A stretch of 12,591 nt of DNA from Polynucleobacter meluiroseus (lineage in GTDB: Bacteria; Verrucomicrobiota; Verrucomicrobiia; Opitutales; UBA953): the NCBI GenBank assembly GCA_943323725.2, contig CALPIW020000021.1, positions 1 to 12,591 on the forward strand, read 5' to 3'. Position numbers and translations under genes: made by a program. Of this stretch, positions 1 to 6,078 are shown in pieces (the first letter of the stretch is position 1; every line of letters starts with the position of its first letter). The notes beneath the pieces are model-generated. The model saw only the letters and a list, made by a program, of their open reading frames with translations, had not been told where the DNA came from and made no database searches.

Positions 1-262
1 ACCCTTGGTACAAGCCTGCCTTGGCGGCCTCGCCCGTGGTCACGCCCGCGATGACGAGCACGATGAACGGCCCGATCAGCAGGAACCGGGAGGCCTGCTT
101 GAACAACTCGATCGTGAAGAAATAGGCCGCATCGGTGAGCATGCCGGGGCGGAAATAACCCGGCCGACGGCGCGCGCCCATCACGCGTTCGATGACATAA
201 AAGACCAGGCCCACGAGAAGGAGCCCCTTGAGGTGCTTCTCCGCGTGGGCCAGGAGTTCCAT
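1..262 (-). CDS. Membrane protein, probable sterol desaturase / fatty acid hydroxylase family (N-terminus only)
   Basis: The gene runs off the left edge; 87 codons are visible from an ATG at 262. The protein begins MELLAHAEKHLKGLLLVGLV, a hydrophobic segment, then has a basic stretch (ERVMGARRRPGYFRPG, about residues 27-42), then LTDAAYFF and a second long hydrophobic segment (about 58-76). A first membrane helix, an 'ER..-basic-R-G-TD-YFF' block and a second helix are typical of the N-terminus of bacterial sterol desaturase/sphingolipid hydroxylase proteins, which are integral membrane di-iron enzymes. The diagnostic histidine boxes would lie beyond the edge, so the family call is inference from the N-terminal pattern only. 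It starts 9 nt after the DUF1080 gene stop, so the two are probably co-transcribed. A weak purine stretch (GAGAGGAAG) lies about 13 nt upstream, rather far for a ribosome binding site. It could be another membrane protein family. Confidence 0.55.
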   Translation of the reverse strand, partial: MELLAHAEKHLKGLLLVGLVFYVIERVMGARRRPGYFRPGMLTDAAYFFTIELFKQASRFLLIGPFIVLVIAGVTTGEAAKAGLYQG

Positions 263-271
263 GACGGTCGC

Positions 272-1069
272 TTACTTCCTCTCGACGACCCACATGTTGC
301 GGAACTCGACGGCGTCGCCGTGCCACTGCAGGCCGAGCGGAAGCTTGTCCGCGTGCTTCGCGTAAGGGGGATTCTTCTTATGGCTGCTCGGGCCGATGTA
401 TTCGGTGCCGTCCTGGACCGTGACGCCGTTCATGACGACGGTGATGCGGGTCTTGCTGGCGACGGAGCCGTCGGCGTTGAAGCGCGGGGCGGTGAACTCG
501 ATGTCGTAGCTGTTCCAGGTGCGGGAAGGCAGGCAGGCGTTGAAGGCGGGCGGCTGCTGACCGTAGATCGCGGCGGTCATGCCGTCGGCGTAGGTCTCGG
601 TCTTGGAGCAGTCGAGGACCTGGAGCTCGTAGGTCTTCATGAAGAAGATACCGCTGTTCGAATTGCCCTGGCTCTTCTTCTTGGGGTCGGTGTCGTAACC
701 GGCGGCGGAGCGCCATTCGACGTGGAGGGTGACGTCACCGAAGGAGCGCTTGGTACGGATGCCGTTGGTGCGGGCGATCATCACGCCATCCTTGATCTCC
801 CAGGTCACCGGGACCTTGAGCTTGGCGTTCGGCGTGGCGTCCGGCTCCCACTCATTGGCGGAGTCGGCGCCGCCGACCAGGACGATGGCGCCGGCCGGGG
901 CCGGGGCTTCGTTGCACTTCAGCTTGGCGGCGTCGGCGCGGGGCGGCTGCGGGCGGGCCGAATCATGGACGCGCCACTGGGTGCCGGGGATGAAAGGGGT
1001 GTCGGTGTAGCCTTCGGCGGCGACCAGGCCGCTGGCGGCCACGAGGGAGAGCAAGGAAGCGAGACGCAT
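272..1069 (-). CDS. Secreted DUF1080 (3-keto-disaccharide hydrolase-like) protein
   Basis: This 265-residue protein has a signal peptide (residues 1-18, MRLASLLSLVAASGLVAA) and is probably periplasmic. It carries the DUF1080 / PF06439 concanavalin-like fold, linked in the family to hydrolysis of 3-keto-glycosides. Family hallmarks visible are YTDTPFIPGTQWRVHD (21-36), GIRTKRSFGDVTLHVEW (103-119), GNSNSGIFFMKTYELQVLD (135-153), AAIYGQQPP (166-174), RTWNSYDIEFTAPRF (183-197) and EFRNMW (255-260). The usual LQDHG motif near the C-terminus reads LQWHG (247-251), a change in a conserved position. The start at 1069 is chosen because it opens directly into the signal peptide; the frame stays open to an ATG at 1219, but those 50 extra residues are low-complexity and lie in the repeat region. 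No Shine-Dalgarno is seen. It is followed after 9 nt by the putative desaturase gene. The family call is secure; the substrate is unknown. Confidence 0.92.
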   Translation of the reverse strand: MRLASLLSLVAASGLVAAEGYTDTPFIPGTQWRVHDSARPQPPRADAAKLKCNEAPAPAGAIVLVGGADSANEWEPDATPNAKLKVPVTWEIKDGVMIARTNGIRTKRSFGDVTLHVEWRSAAGYDTDPKKKSQGNSNSGIFFMKTYELQVLDCSKTETYADGMTAAIYGQQPPAFNACLPSRTWNSYDIEFTAPRFNADGSVASKTRITVVMNGVTVQDGTEYIGPSSHKKNPPYAKHADKLPLGLQWHGDAVEFRNMWVVERK

Positions 1070-1132
1070 GGGAGGTAGGGGTAGAGACAGGCTGGCCGAC
1101 CATAGGTTCAACGGAAAGGGGAAACCTACACA

Positions 1133-1234
1133 AGGGGTAGGGAGTAGGGATTGGGGGTAGTTAATCCCGCCACCCGCCACCTGGGGCCGCCACCTGCCAC
1201 CCGAAGCGACTACCCCCACCCTACCCCTACCCCT
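1133..1234. repeat. Large imperfect inverted repeat of CCCCTA-type arms
   Basis: The left arm 1133-1160 and right arm 1210-1234 are reverse complements. All 25 nt of the right arm pair with the left arm in blocks of 9, 6 and 10 bp, with only a 2-nt bulge (1150-1151) and a 1-nt bulge (1143) on the left. The 49-nt spacer (1161-1209) contains four GCCACC(C/T) heptamers. Because both arms are made of short simple repeats, this may reflect mirrored microsatellite growth rather than a selected hairpin. The pairing itself is read directly from the sequence. Confidence 0.75.
1169..1202 (+). repeat. Four GCCACC(C/T) heptamers around a GGGGCC core
   Basis: The units are GCCACCC (1169-1175), GCCACCT (1176-1182), then GGGGCC (1183-1188), GCCACCT (1189-1195) and GCCACCC (1196-1202). 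All four are in the same orientation, but the C/T variants are ordered symmetrically about position 1185-1186, which is also the centre of the flanking inverted repeat. This could be a set of protein-binding sites, the core of a small dispersed element, or slippage product. Confidence 0.7.
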
Positions 1235-1239
1235 GCCCC
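1210..1239 (-). repeat. G-quadruplex-capable tract 1 (G-rich on the minus strand)
   Basis: On the plus strand the C-runs are 5, 3, 4, 4 and 4 nt long (1213-1217, 1219-1221, 1224-1227, 1230-1233, 1236-1239), separated by one or two bases (A, TA, TA, TG). The minus strand therefore meets the usual definition of a short-loop, probably parallel G-quadruplex. It is the template strand for accA. Confidence 0.75.
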
Positions 1240-1263
1240 AATTTCGAGGTATTTTCCTTCATT

Positions 1264-1298
1264 CTACCCCTACCCCTACCCCTGCCCCTACCCCTATT
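1264..1298 (-). repeat. G-quadruplex-capable tract 2: five CCCC runs spaced by 2 nt
   Basis: Five runs of exactly four C (1267-1270, 1273-1276, 1279-1282, 1285-1288, 1291-1294) are separated by exactly two bases (TA, TA, TG, TA). This is a near-perfect CCCCTA hexanucleotide array with a single A-to-G change. The complementary GGGGTA strand is a textbook G-quadruplex sequence; the C-rich strand could form an i-motif. It ends about 40 nt before the accA start. A short CCCTG array follows at 1305-1317. The resemblance to telomere repeats is probably coincidental. Confidence 0.8.
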
Positions 1299-1337
1299 CC
1301 ATTGCCCTGCCCTGCCCAATTCTCCAACTTACGGCCC

Positions 1338-2306
1338 ATGTCCGCGCCCAAGGCCCGCTTCACCCTCGAATTCGAAAAGCCCCTCCGGGAGCTCGAGGAC
1401 AAGATCAACTCCCTCCGCGCCTCCTCCGAGACCGCCGGGATGGACGTCTCCAAGGAGGTCAAGTCCCTCGAGGCCAAGATGGAACAGACCCGCCGGGAGG
1501 TCTACGGCAACCTGAACCCCTGGCAGCGCGTCCAGCTGGCCCGCCACCCCCGCCGCCCCTACTCCCTGGACTACATCGGCATGCTGTTCGATGACTTCCA
1601 GGAGCTGCATGGCGACCGCCTGTACATGGACGACGAGTCCACGGTCGGCGGCACGGCGTTCTTCGAAGGCCGCCCGGTCATGGTCATCGGCCAGCAGAAG
1701 GGCCGCGACACGAAGGAGAACCTCCGCCGCAATTTCGGCTGCCCGAATCCCGAAGGCTACCGCAAGGCCCTTCGCCTGATGAAGATGGCCCACACGTTCG
1801 GCCTCCCGATCATCACCCTCGTCGACACCCCCGGCGCCTTCCCCGGCATCGGCTCGGAAGAACGCCACGTCGCCGAAGCCATCGCCGTCAATCTCCGCGA
1901 GATGAGCCAGTTCGGCGTGCCGATCATCACCTTCGTCATCGGCGAAGGCGGTTCCGGCGGCGCCCTCGGCATCGCCGTCTCGAACAAGGTCTACATCCTC
2001 GAGAACGCCTACTACTCCGTCATCTCGCCCGAAGGCTGCGCCGCGATCCTCTTCAAGGACCGCGCCCACGCCCCGAAGGCCGCCGAAGCCCTGCGCCTCG
2101 ACGCCCCCAATCTCCTCAAGCTCGGCGTCGTCGACGGCGTCGTGAAGGAACCGCTCGGTGGCGCCCAGGAAGATCCCGCCGCCACGGGCTCCGCCATCCG
2201 CAAGACCCTGCGCGATTCGCTCGCCGACCTCTCCAAGGCCTCGCCGGAGAAGCTCATCGCGATGCGCTACGCGAAGTTCCGCGCGATGGGCGTCTTCTCG
2301 GAATAA
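1338..2306 (+). CDS. accA: Acetyl-CoA carboxylase carboxyltransferase subunit alpha
   Basis: AccA (322 aa, close to the 319 aa of E. coli) pairs with AccD to move the carboxyl group from carboxybiotin on BCCP to acetyl-CoA, giving malonyl-CoA, the first committed step of fatty acid synthesis, in the cytoplasm. The N-terminus FTLEFEKPLRELEDKI (8-23) and the following charged helix (to about 55) match the family. The crotonase-like core is clear: HGDRLYMDD (91-99), GGTAFFEGRPVMVIGQQKGR (104-123), VDTPGAFPGIGSEER (162-176), the glycine-rich oxyanion segment GEGGSGGAL (202-210), ISPEGCAAILFKD (229-241) and LGVVDGVVKEPLGGA (262-276). An ATG at 1302 in frame would add 12 residues encoded by repeats; 1338 fits homologues better. 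No Shine-Dalgarno precedes it. accD is not in the window, as is usual. It is a lone gene with its own terminator. Confidence 0.98.
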   Translation: MSAPKARFTLEFEKPLRELEDKINSLRASSETAGMDVSKEVKSLEAKMEQTRREVYGNLNPWQRVQLARHPRRPYSLDYIGMLFDDFQELHGDRLYMDDESTVGGTAFFEGRPVMVIGQQKGRDTKENLRRNFGCPNPEGYRKALRLMKMAHTFGLPIITLVDTPGAFPGIGSEERHVAEAIAVNLREMSQFGVPIITFVIGEGGSGGALGIAVSNKVYILENAYYSVISPEGCAAILFKDRAHAPKAAEALRLDAPNLLKLGVVDGVVKEPLGGAQEDPAATGSAIRKTLRDSLADLSKASPEKLIAMRYAKFRAMGVFSE

Positions 2307-2326
2307 GTCGCGCGAACGGGCCGAAC

Positions 2327-2355
2327 AAAAAGGGGCGCCGATCGGCGCCCCTTTT
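2327..2355. terminator. Bidirectional intrinsic terminator between accA and the J-like prepilin gene
   Basis: A perfect 8-bp stem GGGGCGCC / GGCGCCCC (2332-2339 and 2344-2351) with a GATC loop is flanked by five A (2327-2331) and four T (2352-2355), so it can terminate in both directions. It lies 21 nt after the accA stop and 22 nt after the end of the convergent gene at 2378, so it serves both transcripts. Confidence 0.9.
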
Positions 2356-2377
2356 CATTGAGCGTGTGCCCGAAGGC

Positions 2378-3703
2378 TCAGCCGCCGTTGGACAGCACCC
2401 GGATATAGCGGGTGTAGTTGCGGCCGTGCTGGTAGACGATCCGCTTGAAGTCGGCGGGCGGGATCTGCTGGTTGTCGTTCACCATCTGCAGAGAACGCAG
2501 CTCCTTCGAGCCTTCCGGCGTGAGGATCGTGACCGAGACCTCGACCGCCTTGAGCGAGTAAGGGAGATAAGGGATGGCCGCCGTCGTCGACATCCGGAGC
2601 GGGAGGTTGTCGGGATAGATGCGGTCGGCGAAGACGCGGAGCCGGGAGCTGTAGTAGTCGTACGGATGGATGTTCGGCCAGGCTCCGGGCATCGGCATCG
2701 GCACGGCCGGCGCCGAGTTCGGCGCGAAGCGGAGGGCCACGTCGGAAGCGGGCGGCGGTTGCGTCAGCGCCCGGGGGACGCCCTGTCCGGCCCTGTACAT
2801 CGCAAGGTAACCGCCCTGACTCGGCGACATGGCGGATTTGTCGTCGCCTCGGCCGACCAAGACCACCGGGCGCAAGGACTGGGGCTGGCGCCCCAGCGGG
2901 TCCTTGAGGAAACTGGTGTTGGTGGCCTGCGCCGTGTCACCGGCGGTCGCGGGCAACATCGAACTGCACCAGAAGACCATGTTCATCGCGACGACGTTCG
3001 AGGCGATGAAGTTGTTCTCGTCCATCGTCCAGCACGGGGTCGTGCTGGAGATGTTGGCGTCGATCAGCGTACGGGTCTCGTAATCGGGATTCGGGAGGCG
3101 CGAGTAATTCGCGAAACGACGGGAACCGGACCAGTAGTCCCACGGATAGCGGGGCTGGTCGATGGTCGAACTCAGGATGAGGGGCATCGCCTCGGCGAAC
3201 GTGCTCTCGGAGTCGATCAGGGTGCGGTAGACGCCGTACACCTGCTGGATCTTCTCTCCCGGCGCGTCGAACGGCGAGCGCTGGCCGATGCGATAGGCGA
3301 CGGCCGAGACGTCGCCGCGCAGCGCGCGACGATTGGCTCCCGGAGTCCAGCGCGGGCGGTCGGGCGGCGCGGCGAACAGCATCACGATGGGATGGTCGGT
3401 CGGCTGCAGGTTGCCGACCGGGCCGGGCGCGCCGGTGACGTCGGCGCTGCCAGGGACGACGATTTCCATCCAGCAACGGCCGTCGGCTCGCAGCACGGCG
3501 GTCGAGAAATCATTGTCCATCGCGTCCAGGACGCCGCGCGCCTCGGATTGCGTGGAGAGATCCGCGACCGCGCGGTCATAGACGCGCAAGGTGTCGGAGG
3601 CGATGGAGACCACCGTGAGGACGATCACCACCATGATGGCGGTGGACACCATCACTTCGAGCAAGGTGAAGCCCGCGCGGAAGGAACGAAGCACGTTTTT
3701 CAT
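2378..3703 (-). CDS. Prepilin-type protein, GspJ-like (Verru_Chthon cassette protein C-like)
   Basis: This 441-residue protein has a class III prepilin signal: basic leader MKNVLRSFRAG, cleavage before F12, Glu at mature position 5 (FTLLE), and a hydrophobic helix 12-36. The segment YDRAVADLSTQSEARGVLDA (42-61) followed by MDNDFSTAV resembles GspJ/PilW minor pseudopilins. At about twice the usual GspJ length it has a large extra C-terminal domain. The blocks NFIASNVVAMNMVFW (231-245) and AVEVSVTILTPEGSKELRSL (386-405) recall the Verrucomicrobia 'cassette protein C' family; that is from memory, not a search. After processing by a prepilin peptidase it would sit in the inner membrane and enter a pseudopilus tip. 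It overlaps the I-like gene by 4 nt (ATGA, 3700-3703), suggesting translational coupling, and is last in its run. Cys77, Cys224 and Cys246 are present; any disulphide is conjecture. Confidence 0.8.
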   Translation of the reverse strand: MKNVLRSFRAGFTLLEVMVSTAIMVVIVLTVVSIASDTLRVYDRAVADLSTQSEARGVLDAMDNDFSTAVLRADGRCWMEIVVPGSADVTGAPGPVGNLQPTDHPIVMLFAAPPDRPRWTPGANRRALRGDVSAVAYRIGQRSPFDAPGEKIQQVYGVYRTLIDSESTFAEAMPLILSSTIDQPRYPWDYWSGSRRFANYSRLPNPDYETRTLIDANISSTTPCWTMDENNFIASNVVAMNMVFWCSSMLPATAGDTAQATNTSFLKDPLGRQPQSLRPVVLVGRGDDKSAMSPSQGGYLAMYRAGQGVPRALTQPPPASDVALRFAPNSAPAVPMPMPGAWPNIHPYDYYSSRLRVFADRIYPDNLPLRMSTTAAIPYLPYSLKAVEVSVTILTPEGSKELRSLQMVNDNQQIPPADFKRIVYQHGRNYTRYIRVLSNGG

Positions 3704-4491
3704 CGGCTGATGACGATGTTCTGGACGACGAGGGGCGTCTCGGCTCGCGTGCTGAATTCGCTGAACGCGCTGTAGTCATGCGTGAAGAACTCCGCGACGA
3801 CGGGGAGGTAAGCCAAGGCGTAGGCGGACGGCTGAGGCGGCACGGGCGAAGTCGCCCAGGGCGGCGCCGGCACGGGGGTGAGGACCGGCTCCAGGTTGGT
3901 GGAAGAAATTTCCGCGCGCTGGCCGACGAGCAGCTTGGAAAGCGAAAGACGGACGCGCATCGGGGCGCCGATGATGTTGCGGCCGGCGGCGGCGGCCTGC
4001 GACAGGTTGTTGCCGTTGCAGAAGGCGACCTCGATCATCGAGGGATTGGAGAACAAGGCGTAGGTGGCTTCGCCGGTCTTGTCGTTCTCCGTCGCGACGA
4101 TCTTGCGCTCGTAGACGTAGAGCCAGACGGCGTTGTTACCGTTGTCCCGGGCCCGCTGCAGCAAGCGGTAGGCGATGTCGAAGTTCGAAGCCGAAGGATT
4201 GCCGCCGTCGAGGTTCAGGCCGGCTTCCATGATGTAGCGGTTATTGCTGGGGACGTTCTCGCCGGCCGCGTCGACGAAGACGATGGAACGCGGATTGTCC
4301 AGGGCGCCGACCAGACGGCTGACCCCGGCGAGCGCCCGGTTCGTCTGCATGATGTCGTCGACCTGCTGGAAGGTCGAACCGAGGATGCCGACCAACGAAA
4401 GGATGGCCACGCCGACGATGCCGATGGCGAGGGTCACCTCGATCAGCGAGAAGCCCGGACGGGAGGAAGGAGTCGTGCTTGCAGGAGTCAT
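3700..4491 (-). CDS. Prepilin-type protein, GspI/PilV-like (Verru_Chthon cassette protein B-like)
   Basis: This 263-residue protein has a prepilin leader of 13 residues ending RPG, cleavage before F14, Glu at mature position 5 (FSLIE) and the helix EVTLAIGIVGVAILSLVGIL (18-37). The sequence FSLIEVTLAIGIVGVAILSL is characteristic of GspI/PilV-type minor pilins and of the Verrucomicrobia 'cassette protein B' proteins. It is about twice the length of a standard GspI. The rest is a soluble domain with no motif I recognise, containing a proline-rich stretch near the C-terminus (PVPAPPWATSPVPPQPSAY) and ending in VVQNIVISR. It begins 13 nt after the H-like gene stop and overlaps the J-like gene by 4 nt. 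The sequence before the ATG is pyrimidine-rich, without a Shine-Dalgarno. Confidence 0.8.
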   Translation of the reverse strand: MTPASTTPSSRPGFSLIEVTLAIGIVGVAILSLVGILGSTFQQVDDIMQTNRALAGVSRLVGALDNPRSIVFVDAAGENVPSNNRYIMEAGLNLDGGNPSASNFDIAYRLLQRARDNGNNAVWLYVYERKIVATENDKTGEATYALFSNPSMIEVAFCNGNNLSQAAAAGRNIIGAPMRVRLSLSKLLVGQRAEISSTNLEPVLTPVPAPPWATSPVPPQPSAYALAYLPVVAEFFTHDYSAFSEFSTRAETPLVVQNIVISR

Positions 4492-4504
4492 CGGGGAAGG
4501 AAAA

Positions 4505-5344
4505 TTAGCGGGCCACGTTCATCTCGTCGGCGTCGAGCGTCATCGAGACGTCGCCGTTGGGGCGCAGGGAAATGGCGGCGAACTGGTTCTCGGAACCGAC
4601 GTCGATGGCGGCCCGGCCGACGCCGGTGTTGCGCACGACGCCCTTGGCCAGGACGAGGAGCACACGACCGAGATGGTTCGAGGAACCCGAGCTTTGGAGC
4701 TCGACGTAATACCAGCGCTTGGGACTGAACTCGGCGGTCATCTCCGAGAGGGCCATCGGCTGGGTGGTCGGAGCGTACTCCATCCAAGGCGGCGAACTGG
4801 CGGGCGAATCCTTGGGGTTGGAACCGATCTGGTCGGCGAGCTGGCCGATCAGACTGCGCCGGGTATTGGCCGCCACGGCGAGTTCCATGGTGGTGCTGGT
4901 GTCGGAAGCCGGCGGCACGAAGACGACCCCGGTGGGCAGGAGCTGAGGCGGCTCCGGCGAGAACCAGCGGTAAGGCGCGACCGAGGTATTGTTGACCGTG
5001 GCCGGATCGGCGCCGCCGAGGGCCGGATCCGCCGAACCGACGCCGCCGACGGCGATGACGAACTGGCGGAGGTGGTTGGCCTCGTCGTTCGGGTCGTTAA
5101 GGATGAGGAGGCGGTAGCGGCCGTTGTAAGTCACGCCGGTGGTGCCCGGTCCACGGTTCATCAAGGCCATCGCGCGGGCCGTGCGGATGGAGGACGCCAG
5201 GAAGCGCTGCCCGGCCGGCAGACCGCCGCCGTCACCCGTCGAAAGCCCGAGGAACAGGGTCGAGATCAGCAGGATGATCGTGATGACCAGGAGGAGTTCC
5301 ACCAAGGTGAAACCCTTCCGGACGGCTTGACGCACGGAAGTCAT
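4505..5344 (-). CDS. Prepilin-type protein, GspH-like (Verru_Chthon cassette protein D-like)
   Basis: This 279-residue protein has leader MTSVRQAVRKG, cleavage before F12, FTLVE with Glu at mature position 5, and a hydrophobic helix to about 34. The following GQRFLASSIRTARAMALMNR (45-64) and TYNGRYRLLIL (72-82) match the GspH/FimT pattern, in which the helix runs into a segment with 'ARxxAxxR' and then a beta domain. The phrase LLPTGVVFVPP and the long insert make it larger than a typical GspH (about 170 aa). The role inferred is a minor pseudopilin in the inner membrane or pseudopilus. Its start overlaps the stop of the G-like gene by 4 nt (ATGA, 5341-5344). The assignment to H rather than another minor pilin rests on sequence pattern and gene order only. 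Confidence 0.8.
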   Translation of the reverse strand: MTSVRQAVRKGFTLVELLLVITIILLISTLFLGLSTGDGGGLPAGQRFLASSIRTARAMALMNRGPGTTGVTYNGRYRLLILNDPNDEANHLRQFVIAVGGVGSADPALGGADPATVNNTSVAPYRWFSPEPPQLLPTGVVFVPPASDTSTTMELAVAANTRRSLIGQLADQIGSNPKDSPASSPPWMEYAPTTQPMALSEMTAEFSPKRWYYVELQSSGSSNHLGRVLLVLAKGVVRNTGVGRAAIDVGSENQFAAISLRPNGDVSMTLDADEMNVAR

Positions 5345-6006
5345 TGGATGGCGATGACCTGGGCGAAGTCTTCGGCGCCGAGGCTGTCGTCGTAGTTACC
5401 GAAGTCGGGGGCGATGTCGGTGGTATAGATGATGACGCGGGCCGGGATGCCGGTGGCGAGCGTGATGGCGCGGATGTCCGCCGGGACCGAGAGGGCGCCG
5501 CCAGGCACGGCGCTGACATTGCGGATGCTCGTGTTGCTGTCGGTGTCGAAGATGACGCGGATCTTACGGTTGGCGAAACGATCGACGAGCATGCTGGTGT
5601 CGGTGAAGCCGTCCTGGCTCTCGAAGTCATCCTTGCCGAAAGCGCAGAACTCCTCGGCGTTCTTGTTCAGGGCCTTGCGATTCTCCGGGGAGAGCGCGGT
5701 GCCGGTCGGCATGCGGCCGGAGATGGCCATGACGAACCGCTGGTTCACGGCCTGCGCCTCGAGCAGATGCAGGCTGTCGGTGCCCGTCTGGTAATTCTGG
5801 CCGATATTGGGGTAGAAGCCGTAGACCTGCTTGTAACGGGTGATGCCGCCGGCCCACTGGGTGAAGGCGGTCTGGGCCGAGGCCTGCCGGGCCCGCTTGC
5901 GGATGCCCCCGATGGCCGGGAACAAGGCGGCCGCCAAGACACCGATGATGGCGATCACGGTGAGCAGTTCGACAAGGGTGAAACCGGAGCGACGACGGGG
6001 AGTCAT
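5341..6006 (-). CDS. Prepilin-type protein, GspG-like
   Basis: From the ATG at 6006 the protein has 221 residues: a short basic leader MTPRRRSG, cleavage before F9, FTLVELLTVIAIIGVLAAAL (9-28), then FPAIGGIRKRARQASAQTAF and QWAGGITRYKQVYGFYP (50-66). This is the major-pseudopilin (GspG, TIGR02532-type) layout, with Tyr-rich YGFYP where GspG has its pre-beta segment. The C-terminal part (IRVIFDTDSN; ARVIIYTTDIAPDFGNYDD) is acidic. In-frame ATGs at 6036 and 6069 would give longer leaders (18 and 29 residues before F); 6006 gives a standard length, but 6036 is possible. No Shine-Dalgarno is seen at any of them. It is first of the four prepilin genes and begins 72 nt after the antiporter stop, in the same direction. 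Confidence 0.82.
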   Translation of the reverse strand: MTPRRRSGFTLVELLTVIAIIGVLAAALFPAIGGIRKRARQASAQTAFTQWAGGITRYKQVYGFYPNIGQNYQTGTDSLHLLEAQAVNQRFVMAISGRMPTGTALSPENRKALNKNAEEFCAFGKDDFESQDGFTDTSMLVDRFANRKIRVIFDTDSNTSIRNVSAVPGGALSVPADIRAITLATGIPARVIIYTTDIAPDFGNYDDSLGAEDFAQVIAIQ

Positions 6007-6078
6007 AGGGAAAGGAAGACTGAGGGGAGCTGACATTCTACGGGCCACCCCGCTGCCTTGAACAGCCAAAACCCTCGG

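Larger units (their letters stand above)
1070..1337. promoter_or_regulatory. Divergent intergenic region between the DUF1080 gene and accA
   Basis: These 268 nt lie between two divergent start codons and must contain, or lie close to, both promoters. I could not pick out a convincing -35/-10 pair for either gene. The region is dominated by short G-rich (left half, plus strand) and C-rich (right half, plus strand) repeats, annotated separately. In either direction the transcribed leader would read as C-rich CCCCTA-like repeats, with the G-rich strand as template. A small 6-bp inverted repeat (TAGGTT 1103-1108 / AACCTA 1123-1128, 14-nt loop) lies 34 nt upstream of the DUF1080 start; it could be an operator or chance. 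Confidence 0.7.

Noticed and set aside
5..1078. Plus-strand open frame (357 codons) opposite the DUF1080 and desaturase genes
   Set aside because: It spans two genes on the other strand, has no family features and reads as GC-driven antisense.
1169..1202. Possible CRISPR array
   Set aside because: The units are only 7 nt with no spacers of regular length, and no cas gene is present.
1264..1298. Telomere-like GGGGTA repeats
   Set aside because: The array has only five units, is internal between bacterial genes and is flanked by normal coding sequence. It is a simple repeat, not a chromosome end.
2366..3775. Long plus-strand open frame (469 codons) opposite the J-like prepilin gene
   Set aside because: Its product is His/Asp/Arg-rich with no recognisable domain, and the opposite strand encodes a clear prepilin. 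Such shadow frames are expected in GC-rich DNA. It would also begin directly after the bidirectional terminator.
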